A DNA stretch of 64,000 bases from Actinoplanes sp. SE50/110. Lineage in GTDB: Bacteria; Actinomycetota; Actinomycetes; Mycobacteriales; Micromonosporaceae. The notes under the pieces were generated by a model. The model was not told the DNA's origin, did no database searches, and saw only the letters and a program-made list of their open reading frames with translations. Made by a program: the position numbers and the translations under genes. Numbering within the stretch: the stretch's first letter is position 1; the number at the start of each line of letters is the position of its first letter. Below are positions 47,455 to 55,453 of the stretch, piece by piece. The stretch covers positions 3,443,001 through 3,507,000 of the forward strand of contig NZ_LT827010.1 of the NCBI RefSeq assembly GCF_900119315.1, written 5' to 3'.

Positions 47455-48171
47455 TCAGGCGGTGCGCTGAACCCAGGCGCGGGCGAGGGACGGGGCGGTG
47501 CGCCGCTCCGGGGCCGGCAGGAAGCGGCGCAGGGTGGCCGCCTCGCGACGCAGGCTGTGCCGGGTGGCGGCGGCGAGCCGGGCGTCGTGCGCCGCGGTCC
47601 GTTCGGCGACGGTGGCCTGCCGGTGGATCGTGCGGCGGTGGGCGGTGACCGCGGTGAGCAGGATCAGTTCCTGGTCGGCCGGGTGCAGGCGCGGGTTCCA
47701 GCCGTCGCGTCCGGCGATCGCGGCGGGCAGCGCGGCGGACGGCAGGTCTCCGCGGTCGACGGCGGCGCGCACCGAGCGGTGCAGGAAGCGTTCCCGGTCG
47801 GCGTATTCGGCGGCGGTGCGCGGACTGTCCGGCGGGGCGAAGGCGGCCGCGGCGCGGGCCCGGGTGAGACGCTGCTCGGCGGCCTGCCAGGCGTGCCAGG
47901 TGTCGGCGGCGTGCGTCTCGGCCCGCTGCCGGTGCTCCTGCCAGCGCTGTGCGGCGTGGTCGGCGCGGTCGGCGGCGACCTGGATCTCCTCGGCGTACCG
48001 GGCGAGTTCGGCGGCCTCCCGCCGTGAGCGGGCCAGGCCGAGCGCCTCCAGGGCGAACTCGCGGGGGTGGCGCACCGCCTGCGGGTTGGCCAGCAGGAGC
48101 AGGGCGGGCAGGGCGAACAGCAGCAGAACCAGCCAGATCGCGACGGAGGCGATGGAGTCGGCGAGCAGCAT
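47455..48171 (-). CDS. Membrane-anchored coiled-coil protein of unknown function
   Basis: This 238-residue protein begins with one or two hydrophobic helices (VAIWLVLLLFALPALLLLAN). The rest is helical, Arg/Ala/Glu-rich coil (ELARYAEEIQVAADRADHAA). It belongs to no family I recognise. ATG 48171 follows GGAGGAAC. It lies downstream of the small lipoprotein on the same strand. Confidence 0.6.
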   Translation of the reverse strand: MLLADSIASVAIWLVLLLFALPALLLLANPQAVRHPREFALEALGLARSRREAAELARYAEEIQVAADRADHAAQRWQEHRQRAETHAADTWHAWQAAEQRLTRARAAAAFAPPDSPRTAAEYADRERFLHRSVRAAVDRGDLPSAALPAAIAGRDGWNPRLHPADQELILLTAVTAHRRTIHRQATVAERTAAHDARLAAATRHSLRREAATLRRFLPAPERRTAPSLARAWVQRTA

Positions 48172-48277
48172 TGTTCCTCCGGGAAAGCTGACGGAAGACT
48201 GATGAAAAGCTGGCAAAAGCTGGATGGAAATCGGCCGAAACGCGGAAGCGGCGGGGCCGGAATGGAGCCGGAAAAGA

Positions 48278-48472
48278 TCAGACAGCGAAAGCCGGGGGCG
48301 CGCGGGAGGCGCCGGCGGACACGGTGGTCTGCGCGTTCAGCACCCGGGTGCGGTCGGCCACCGGGACGGTGGCGACGACCGGAAGGTCCACAGGGGAGGG
48401 CGGCACGCGGCGGCATGCGCCCAGCGCGGCCAGCAGCAGGATCAGGGAGCGGCGCACCAGGTCCCTGATCAT
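48278..48472 (-). CDS. Small lipoprotein
   Basis: This 64-residue frame has a convincing lipoprotein signal, LILLLAALGAC (Cys20), then 44 residues of Pro/Val-rich sequence without a domain. A G-rich ribosome site precedes ATG 48472. It is 106 bases upstream of the coiled-coil gene in the same direction. Confidence 0.45.
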   Translation of the reverse strand: MIRDLVRRSLILLLAALGACRRVPPSPVDLPVVATVPVADRTRVLNAQTTVSAGASRAPPAFAV

Positions 48473-48641
48473 GCCCCCAACCTATCCGGTCGGCGCCGCC
48501 ACCGCCACCCGACACACTGGCGCCCGAAATTTCCGGAAAAAGTAGTAATTGATGGGACGGCGATTACACCCCGGTGTGAAGGCTATTTCCACCGTGTTAT
48601 TCGGGCCTAGTCTGAATGGGTCACATAACCCGGGCCGCTCC

Positions 48642-48660
48642 GGCACGGAATGTTCGTGCC
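48642..48660. promoter_or_regulatory. Inverted repeat upstream of the GT39-like gene
   Basis: GGCACG-GAATGTT-CGTGCC lies 60-77 bases before GTG 48719, within the unusually AT-rich non-coding segment 48530-48718. It is an operator candidate. The rest of that segment shows no gene. Confidence 0.3.
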
Positions 48661-48718
48661 ATCATGGCGCTCGTCATTTGGCAGTGCGTTTCCTCCACCG
48701 GCGAAGGGTTGAGCCTCA

Positions 48719-50473
48719 GTGACCTCGGACGTCGATGATGTTTCCACCCCGGAGGATGTCACCGCCGCGGCAGCACCCGTCGCGGTCACCCGCGGGCCGG
48801 CCGACCTGTGGTCCCGCCACCGGTCCTGGCTGGTCCCGCTCGCGGTCGTCGCCTTCCTGGCCCAGATGGCCGTCGGCATGGTGACCGCCGCCCGGCAGGA
48901 GTCCACCACGGTCGACGAGGTGGCCTATCTCGGCGCCGCGGTGACGTATGCGCACGATCACGACCTGGCCGACAACTACGAGCATCCGCCGCTGACGAAG
49001 CTGCTGGAGGCCACCGGTCTGGCCTTCGTCGACGTGAAGCGCACCACGCACTTCGACGGCGACCAGTGGGCGCTGGGCGAGCACCTGCTGTACGACAGCG
49101 GCAACGACGCGCAGGAGCTGCTCTTCGCGGCCCGGCTTCCGATGATCATCCTGACCCTGCTGTTCGGGCTGGTGGTCTTCGCCTTCGCCCGGGACCTGAC
49201 CGGCCCGGCCGGCGGCCTGCTGGCGCTGCTGCTGTACGCGTTCTCACCGGACGTCATCGGTTACGGCTCGCTGGCCGGGGTGGACCTGCCGACCGCCGGC
49301 TTCCTGCTGACCGCCCTGTGGCTGTTGTGGCGGGCCCGGTCCCGGCCGTATCTTCACCTTCCGCTCGCCGGTGTCGCCCTGGGCGCCGCGACCGCCAGCA
49401 AGGCCACCGCCCTGCCGGGTCTGCTCGTCGGCGCCGGGCTGGCGGTCGTCTCGGTGTGGTTTGCCGGCCGCGCCCATCACCTGGGCCGCCCACCGGTGCT
49501 CCGGCTGCTGCTGATCGGCGTCGCCGCGGCCGCCGGGGTCGTCGCCGTCGCGATCGCCACCGTGTGGGTTACCTACCTGATCGTCGACCCGCACCTGCAC
49601 TGGGTGACCCCCCGGTCGGTGGGCCCGGTGCACGGGCTCAAGGGCGAGCTGTTTAACCTCCTGCCGTTGCCGCGGCCGTTCCTCGACGGGATGCGCCTGC
49701 AGCTGGGCCTGGAGAAGGGCACCTACTCCAGCGTGCTGTTCGGTGACTTCCAGAACGGCGCGCGATGGTACTACCTGCCGGGCGCGCTGCTGATCAAGGA
49801 ACCGCTGGGCATGCTGGCGCTCTGGCTGATCGGCTCGGTCGCGATGCTGCGCTCGGCGAAGCTGCGGCCGGCCGCCCTCTACCTGCTGCTGCCGACCGCG
49901 GTGCTGACCGCGACGGCGATGGCCGGCAACCGGAACTGGGGCGTGCGGTACGCCATTTTCGTCCCGGTGATTTTGGCGGTCGTGGCGGCCGCCGTGCTGG
50001 TCTACCGGAATCGGTGGCCGCGGGTCGTCGTGGGTCTGCTGGCGGCGTTCGTCGCGATCAGTTCGCTGGCCGCCTTTCCGTATTATCTGACATATTCCAA
50101 CGAGGCCTTCGGCGGCCCGTCCAAGACATATCTTCAGCTTACCGACTCGAATGTCGACTGGGGCCAGGACATGTCCCGGCTCGGTGACCGGCTGGCCCGC
50201 AGATATCCGGGGGAGCAGGCCTGGCTGATCTACAAGGGCCGGGGCCGGGCCGCCTATTACGGCGTGCCCGGGCAGAACCCGCTGGTCCTGCCCCCGGCTC
50301 AGGTGCACGGGCTGATCGCGATCTCGGTGCGGTGCCTGACGCTGAAGAGCGCCTGCCTGCCCGACGCCTCCGTGATCAGTGCGAAAAAGGCTCGGGCGAA
50401 CTTCAATGAACTGCTCGCGACGAGCACCCGGATCGACAACGTCGGCAATTCAATCTTCATCTACCGGCGGTGA
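48719..50473 (+). CDS. GT39/PMT-like membrane glycosyltransferase
   Basis: This 584-residue protein has about ten membrane helices. The first external loop carries the acidic motif TTVDEVAYLGAAVTYAHDH and YEHPPLTKLL, as in GT-C enzymes that use polyprenyl-phosphate sugars. The C-terminal third includes the recurrent family block YYLTYSNEAFGG and SNVDWGQD. It would transfer a sugar to an extracytoplasmic acceptor. GTG 48719 lies ten bases after GAAGGG. It precedes the RiPP cluster by 187 bases, but its link to it is doubtful. Confidence 0.8.
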   Translation: MTSDVDDVSTPEDVTAAAAPVAVTRGPADLWSRHRSWLVPLAVVAFLAQMAVGMVTAARQESTTVDEVAYLGAAVTYAHDHDLADNYEHPPLTKLLEATGLAFVDVKRTTHFDGDQWALGEHLLYDSGNDAQELLFAARLPMIILTLLFGLVVFAFARDLTGPAGGLLALLLYAFSPDVIGYGSLAGVDLPTAGFLLTALWLLWRARSRPYLHLPLAGVALGAATASKATALPGLLVGAGLAVVSVWFAGRAHHLGRPPVLRLLLIGVAAAAGVVAVAIATVWVTYLIVDPHLHWVTPRSVGPVHGLKGELFNLLPLPRPFLDGMRLQLGLEKGTYSSVLFGDFQNGARWYYLPGALLIKEPLGMLALWLIGSVAMLRSAKLRPAALYLLLPTAVLTATAMAGNRNWGVRYAIFVPVILAVVAAAVLVYRNRWPRVVVGLLAAFVAISSLAAFPYYLTYSNEAFGGPSKTYLQLTDSNVDWGQDMSRLGDRLARRYPGEQAWLIYKGRGRAAYYGVPGQNPLVLPPAQVHGLIAISVRCLTLKSACLPDASVISAKKARANFNELLATSTRIDNVGNSIFIYRR

Positions 50474-50660
50474 GGGAAATGTCGGCCGATCGGGCTAATC
50501 CGAGCGAAGGACAGGACATTCTGGCCGGGCGTTAGTTTCCGCAAACCTCAGCGAACCCCGCGGCGGCGGGTCCACAGTTATGGACGCGCCGCCGACATCG
50601 TTTGTCCGGTGCCGGGCGATTCTGCGCGCCCGTTGATCGACACACGGGAAGAGCTCGCTG

Positions 50661-51980
50661 ATGAGTGCGGTAGCTGCCGAAAAGGCGCAGCGGCGAATGG
50701 ACCTCAAGGATCTGGTGTCACCCCTGGGCGGCCTGATCACCCACGTCATGCCACTGCCGGTGGAACCCTCGGAGCCGCCGCTGCGGGTGCACTCGGCGGA
50801 CCTCGGCGACGTCTCCACCGTGATCTCCAGCGCGTGCGGGCCGGACTGCCTGGGCAGCCTGGACGGCACCGGCACCGGGGTCGACCCGGAGCGGGCCACC
50901 GTGGTGGCGATCGCCGAAGCACTCGAACGATACGCCAACATCCTTTACGACGAGCGGCAGATCCGCTGGGCCACGGCCGACGAGCTGGGTGCCGAGGCGC
51001 TTGCCCTGGACACCCTGCCGCGCTGCTCGGCCACCGAGCTGGCCGCCCCGGACTGCCCGGTGGTCAGCCCGGACCCTTCCGCACCGATCCGCTGGGTGCG
51101 CGGCATGAACACGCGCACCGGACGGCTGTGCTGGGTGCCGGCCGCCCTGGTGTACATGCACTTCTCGGCGCACGGTGCGGAACGGATCACCAACCCGATC
51201 TCCACCGGCGCGGCCGCGCACCCCGACCCGGCCCGGGCGATCAGCGGCGCGCTCTGCGAGGTGGTCGAACGCGACGCGATCAGCCTGACCTGGCTGCAGC
51301 GGCTGGAGCTGCCCCGGCTGGTCCTCGACACGGTCGGCCCGGAACTGCAGCGCTACCTCGACCTGTGCGCCGGGCGGAACGCGACGATCCACCTGTTCGA
51401 CGCGACCACCGACGTGGGGATTCCCACCGTGTACGGCGTCTCGGTGGCCCCGGAGCACCCGTCGTGCCGGATCGTGGTCTCCTGCGCGACCAGCCTCGAC
51501 CCGCAGGTCGCGGCGGCCAAGGCGATCTGCGAGACGGTGTCGGTGCGGATCGCCCTGCACGACGCCAGGCCGCCGAGCGACGACGTGCGCACCTTCACCG
51601 GGGTGGCGGACGGCGCCGCGTACATGTGCGCTCCGGAGCGCGCCGAGGCCTTCGACTTCCTGCTGGACAGCCCGGCCCGGCGCCGGCTCTCCGAGATGCC
51701 CGACCTGTCGACCGGCGACGCGCGCGGCGACCTGCGCGTGGTGCTGGACCGGTTGGCCGAGCGCGGTCTCGACGCGTACCTGGTCGACCTGACGCCGGAC
51801 GAGGCGGTACGGGCCGGGATGACGGTGGTCCGCGCGGTGGTGCCCGGGCTGCTGCCACTGTCCTTCAACTATCGTGCGCGCTTCCTCGGCACGCCCCGGC
51901 TGTACGAGGCGCCGGCCCGGATGGGTCACCCGACCCGCTCCGAGGCTGAGCTCAACGCCTGGCCGCAGCCGTTCGCCTGA
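50661..51980 (+). CDS. YcaO cyclodehydratase (azoline-forming)
   Basis: This 439-residue YcaO protein uses ATP to cyclise Cys, Ser or Thr side chains onto the preceding amide. The ATP/Mg sites of the family are seen in VAIAEALERYAN and CEVVERDAIS, and the front segment is SSACGPDCLGSLDGTGTGVD. It ends in NAWPQPFA, close to the Pro-rich C-terminus typical of azoline-forming members. ATG 50661 follows GGGAAGAG. It heads a cluster containing partner proteins, dehydrogenases and a Cys-rich precursor. The 187-base gap before it should hold the cluster promoter. Confidence 0.92.
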   Translation: MSAVAAEKAQRRMDLKDLVSPLGGLITHVMPLPVEPSEPPLRVHSADLGDVSTVISSACGPDCLGSLDGTGTGVDPERATVVAIAEALERYANILYDERQIRWATADELGAEALALDTLPRCSATELAAPDCPVVSPDPSAPIRWVRGMNTRTGRLCWVPAALVYMHFSAHGAERITNPISTGAAAHPDPARAISGALCEVVERDAISLTWLQRLELPRLVLDTVGPELQRYLDLCAGRNATIHLFDATTDVGIPTVYGVSVAPEHPSCRIVVSCATSLDPQVAAAKAICETVSVRIALHDARPPSDDVRTFTGVADGAAYMCAPERAEAFDFLLDSPARRRLSEMPDLSTGDARGDLRVVLDRLAERGLDAYLVDLTPDEAVRAGMTVVRAVVPGLLPLSFNYRARFLGTPRLYEAPARMGHPTRSEAELNAWPQPFA

Positions 51981-52050
51981 TCCCACCGTAAGCCGTTCAT
52001 CCGAGGTAGCAGCTGGCCGTTCGGCCGATGTCACCGTATCAGGAGTCAGC

Positions 52051-52680
52051 ATGTACCACCTGCGCGTTTCCCCCGTAGGCCCGTTCGGATACGCGGTCGC
52101 CGAACGCCTGCGCGACCTGTGCCCGGACGTCTCGATCACCGACCCGGTGGACCGGGCGGCGCCCGCCGCACCCAAGGGGCCGACCCTGCACCTGCTCGCC
52201 GCCTGGCGCCGGGTGCCGGACACCGAGCGGGCGTTCGACGAGCGGGCGCACCGCACCGGCGACCCGTGGCTGCCGGTCATCCTCGACCACCCGGTGCTGG
52301 AGATCGGCCCGGCCGTGCTGCCCGGCGTCGGCGCCTGCCACGGCTGTTACCGGCTGCGGCTCGCCCAGCACGATCCGGCCCGCACCGTCCGCGCGGCCGT
52401 CGACCGGCACTACGAGCTGGACCCGGACGCCGGTCCGGCCGGCTACCTGCCGTCGACCGCGCTGTTCGCCGCGGCCGCCGCGGCCGAGGTGGTGCAGCGG
52501 CTACGGACCGACCCGGAGGGCGAGGCCGGCCGGGTCCGCCAGATCGAGGTGCCGACCCAGCAGCTGCGCACCGGCCGGGTGGTCGGCGTGCACGGCTGCC
52601 CGCGGTGCGGTCTGGGACGTGACGAGCAGACCCGGTCGTACGACCGGCTGCCGGAGATGATGCGGGGAGTGCTGGCATGA
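52051..52680 (+). CDS. Small E1-like/Cys4 RiPP cyclodehydratase accessory protein
   Basis: This 209-residue protein has an N-terminal alpha/beta part (LRVSPVGPFGYAVAERLRD; TLHLLAAWRRVPDTERAFDE). Two CxxC pairs (GACHGC at 96/99, HGCPRC at 183/186) suggest one structural zinc, as in the ThiF/E1-like partner (C protein) of TOMM cyclodehydratases. The usual ATP-binding glycine loop is not evident, so it may be a trimmed partner. ATG 52051 follows AGGAG. Its stop overlaps the next start (ATGA). Confidence 0.65.
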   Translation: MYHLRVSPVGPFGYAVAERLRDLCPDVSITDPVDRAAPAAPKGPTLHLLAAWRRVPDTERAFDERAHRTGDPWLPVILDHPVLEIGPAVLPGVGACHGCYRLRLAQHDPARTVRAAVDRHYELDPDAGPAGYLPSTALFAAAAAAEVVQRLRTDPEGEAGRVRQIEVPTQQLRTGRVVGVHGCPRCGLGRDEQTRSYDRLPEMMRGVLA

Positions 52681-54263
52681 TCGGGACCGAAGAGGCGACC
52701 CGGAACGACGGGCGGTTGTCGGCCGCGTACATGGCGTACGCCGTCGCCAGTGACCCGCAGTTCACCGTGCCCCGGCGCCCCTGCCTGATCCCCGGCCTGG
52801 TCGTCGTCCGGCTCGAGGACGGCTTGGCGTTCGCCGGCAGCGGCAACCGGCAGACCGTGCTGCGCGGCCGGACCGCGATGACGCTGATCCCGCGCCTGCT
52901 GCGCCTGCTCGACGGCACCCGCACGGTGGACGAACTGCCGGAGAAGCACGCCGCGGCGTGCGTGTCGATGCTCTACGTGAGCGGCCTGCTGCAGGACGGC
53001 CCAGCGGGCGGGGAGGCCGAGCTGATCCCCGCCGAGGTGGTCGACTACCTGGGCCGCAACCTGGACACCACCCGGGTGAACCGGAGCCGCGGCGAGGCGG
53101 CGGCCCGGCTGGCCCGGACCCGGGCGCTGATCGCCGGGCCGGAGCGGCTCACCGGCCCGCTGCGTGCGGAACTCGCCGCGGCCGGCGTCGACGCGCACCC
53201 GTTCCACCCGGCCGACAGTCTGGGCGACGGCGATTTCGTGGTCGCGGTCGACGACGGGAACCTCGCCGGGATCGACGAGGCGTGCCGGCGGGCCGGGGTC
53301 GGCTGGCTGCGTACCGCGGCCGGCGCGTCCACCGCCGAGATCGGACCGATGTTCGATGCCGGCCACACGAGCTGTCTCCGGTGTTTCGCCGAGGGACGGA
53401 CCGCGCCGGCCGGGGAGCCGTCGCCGGCCCGGGCCGCGATCTGGGCCGCACTGACCGCGACCGAGGTCGTCCACCTGCTGTCCCGGGTCGGGCTGGCTCC
53501 GTCGACCGCCGGCTGCACCGCGTACGACCTGGACGACTGGTCGCAGACCAGCACCGGCGCGTACCGCCGGCCCGGCTGCCCCCGCTGCCTGCCGGGCACC
53601 GAGCCGGCCGAGCCGGCGCTGGCCCACGTCTACGAGCAGGCGGTGGCGTTCCCGCCGCGCGAGTGGCTCAACCCGAAGGACCACCAGGCACACTTCCGGC
53701 CGGCCAACGCGGCGCTGCAGCGCTACAACAAGGAATATCGGTCCGCGCCGCGGATCCCGCTCGCGGACGCGCCGTTCGCGGACCTGGCCGGGCTGCTGCT
53801 GCGCACCGCCGGTCTCAAGGACGCGGGGGAGCGGGTCACCCGGTGGGCGCCGACCGGCGGGAACCTCGGCTCGGTGCAGGCCTACCTGCGGGCCGACGAC
53901 GTGCCCGGGCTCGACCCCGGCTGGTACTTCTACCAGCGCGGCGACCACAGCCTGGCGCGGATCGCCGGGCCGTCGGCCGGGATCGCCCCGGCGCTGGAGG
54001 CGGACCGTCCCGCGGCGCTGATCGTGCTCACCGGCGCCCTCCCGGTCGTCGCGGCAAAATATCACGATTTTTCATATCGACTTGTCTGTCTGGACGCCGG
54101 GGCGGCGCTCGCCCAGCTGTCCGCGGTGGCCGCCGAGACCGGGCTGGCCACCCGGATCGCCGATCGCTGGGACGACCAGGCGATCAGCGCGGCGCTGCGG
54201 ATCGACGCCGTGACCGAGCCGGTGACCGCGGTGGTCGCCGTGAGCCGGAAGGACCCGTCATGA
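52677..54263 (+). CDS. Fusion: leader-binding/E1-like domain plus SagB-type dehydrogenase
   Basis: The N-terminal 110 residues resemble a PqqD-like RiPP recognition element (VLRGRTAMTLIPRLLRLLDG then TRTVDEL). Residues 110-310 are E1-like, with CxxC pairs TSCLRCF (233/236) and PGCPRCL (301/304) for zinc. From about residue 325 a nitroreductase-type SagB domain follows (RWAPTGGNLGSVQAYLRADD; DPGWYFYQRGDHSL), which would use FMN to oxidise azolines to azoles. Joining the partner and the dehydrogenase in one 528-residue chain is unusual. It is coupled to its neighbours by ATGA overlaps on both sides. Confidence 0.8.
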   Translation: MIGTEEATRNDGRLSAAYMAYAVASDPQFTVPRRPCLIPGLVVVRLEDGLAFAGSGNRQTVLRGRTAMTLIPRLLRLLDGTRTVDELPEKHAAACVSMLYVSGLLQDGPAGGEAELIPAEVVDYLGRNLDTTRVNRSRGEAAARLARTRALIAGPERLTGPLRAELAAAGVDAHPFHPADSLGDGDFVVAVDDGNLAGIDEACRRAGVGWLRTAAGASTAEIGPMFDAGHTSCLRCFAEGRTAPAGEPSPARAAIWAALTATEVVHLLSRVGLAPSTAGCTAYDLDDWSQTSTGAYRRPGCPRCLPGTEPAEPALAHVYEQAVAFPPREWLNPKDHQAHFRPANAALQRYNKEYRSAPRIPLADAPFADLAGLLLRTAGLKDAGERVTRWAPTGGNLGSVQAYLRADDVPGLDPGWYFYQRGDHSLARIAGPSAGIAPALEADRPAALIVLTGALPVVAAKYHDFSYRLVCLDAGAALAQLSAVAAETGLATRIADRWDDQAISAALRIDAVTEPVTAVVAVSRKDPS

Positions 54264-54985
54264 CCACGGCCACCCAGCACGACCGCCAGCGGCTGCTCGA
54301 ACACCTGCTGGCCGACACCCGCCTGGACGCCGCGGCGGCCGTCCGCCCGCTGCCCGAGGTCCCGGCGCAGACGGCCGCGGCGCCGGCTGACGGGCCGCTG
54401 ATCACGCTGCCGCCGCCGGCTGCGCCGCGTGCCACCCTCACCGCGACGCTGGCGGACCGCTCGGCGGCACGGGATTTCGGTCGTACGCCGATGGCCGCCG
54501 CCGATCTGTGCGCCCTGCTCGCCGCGGCCGACACGATGGACGCCGGCTCGTGGCCCGGTGAGCGGGCGGCCGGCGTCGACCTGGAGATCCACTGCGCGGT
54601 CTGGCGGGTCGACGGCGTGCCCGCCGGGCTGTACCGCTATCCGCCCGCCGGCGACTCCCTGATCCGGGTCGCCGACCTGCCCGAGGGCCCGGCCGCCGAG
54701 GAACTCGTCATGCAGCGCGAGTTCGCCGGGGCGGCCGCCGTGGTGGTGCTCACCGGCAACCTGGCCGCCGCGCTCGCCCGGCACGGCAGCCACGGGCACC
54801 GGCTGTTGCTCACCCGGGCCGGCGCCGCCGGGCACGCCGCGTGGCTGGCCGCGATCCGTCTCGGACTGGTCGGGTCGGTCTTCGCCGGACTGCTGCCGCA
54901 CGTACTGAAGGAACTCGCCGGAGCCGACGGCTACCGCCGCGCCGCGCTGTTCGCCTTCGCCGCCGGACACCCCGGCGGATCTTGA
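54260..54985 (+). CDS. Second nitroreductase-fold azoline dehydrogenase
   Basis: This 241-residue protein begins with a disordered Ala/Pro segment, then shows the nitroreductase pattern LADRSAARDFGRTPMAAADL, the central VWRVDGVPAGLYRYPPAGDS and late VVVLTGNLAAALARHG. It resembles SagB/McbC family enzymes but is shorter than the domain in the fusion gene. FMN enzymes of this fold work as dimers, so the two may form a heterodimer or oxidise different rings. ATG 54260 overlaps the preceding stop. The 101-base gap after it holds the precursor's ribosome site. Confidence 0.75.
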   Translation: MTTATQHDRQRLLEHLLADTRLDAAAAVRPLPEVPAQTAAAPADGPLITLPPPAAPRATLTATLADRSAARDFGRTPMAAADLCALLAAADTMDAGSWPGERAAGVDLEIHCAVWRVDGVPAGLYRYPPAGDSLIRVADLPEGPAAEELVMQREFAGAAAVVVLTGNLAAALARHGSHGHRLLLTRAGAAGHAAWLAAIRLGLVGSVFAGLLPHVLKELAGADGYRRAALFAFAAGHPGGS

Positions 54986-55086
54986 TCGTGGGTCCGGAGC
55001 GCGGCAGCGCCCGGGCCCCGGCCGGCCGGCGGAGGGCGCCGGCCGGCGACCCGCATGACACGACACATCGAAGGAGCTGAGTCGTT

Positions 55087-55377
55087 ATGCACACCGAAAT
55101 GACCGGGCCGGAGATCTCCGAGGATCTCGACCTGTGGCTGGAGGACGACCTCACCGCCGAGCAACTGCCCACCGTGATCAGCGCGTCCCTGCTGGGCTGC
55201 GGCGGCTGTGGCGGCTGCGGGCCGTGCGGCCCCTGCGGACCGTGCGGTCCCTGCGGTCCCTGCGGTCCCTGCGGTGGCTGCCACGGCTGTCACGGCTGCC
55301 ACGGCTGTCACGGATGCCGTGGCTGCCACGGCTGCGGTGGCTGCGGTGGCTGTGGTGGTTGCGGCGGATGTCGCTGA
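55087..55377 (+). CDS. Thiazole-type RiPP precursor with (xxC)20 core
   Basis: This 96-residue peptide has an acidic leader of 36 residues ([20 protein letters not shown], ending ISASLL). The core has 20 cysteines, one at every third position, as GC, two GGC, six GPC, one GGC, four HGC, RGC, HGC, four GGC and a final Arg. There is no Ser or Thr in the core, so only thiazolines or thiazoles can form. The pattern recalls heterocycloanthracin/sonorensin-type precursors but is longer, with Pro and His blocks. ATG 55087 lies ten bases after AAGGAG. A hairpin follows the gene. Confidence 0.9.
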   Translation: MHTEMTGPEISEDLDLWLEDDLTAEQLPTVISASLLGCGGCGGCGPCGPCGPCGPCGPCGPCGGCHGCHGCHGCHGCRGCHGCGGCGGCGGCGGCR

Positions 55378-55392
55378 CCCCAGGCTAGTCAA

Positions 55393-55429
55393 CGGCCGGG
55401 GGCGCGCCACCGTCGCGCGCTCCCGGCCG
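55393..55429 (+). terminator. Hairpin after the precursor gene, possible attenuating terminator
   Basis: CGGCCGGG (55393-55400) pairs with CCCGGCCG (55422-55429), and an inner GCGCG/CGCGC helix adds five pairs with a small internal loop. Partial termination here would give more precursor mRNA than protease mRNA. Confidence 0.55.
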
Positions 55430-55453
55430 CCCGCACCCCCCGGAGAGGCACCG

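Noticed and set aside
48719..50473. GT39-like gene as part of the RiPP cluster
   Set aside because: It is separated by 187 bases with its own AT-rich promoter region. Glycosylated products of this class are not expected, so it is treated as a neighbour only.
55190..55377. Cys-Gly repeat considered as a metallothionein, keratin-like protein or simple-repeat artefact
   Set aside because: It has an acidic RiPP-type leader and a ribosome site, and sits among YcaO, E1-like, nitroreductase and M50 genes; synonymous codons vary between repeats, so the peptide is under selection. A metal-binding role is still possible.
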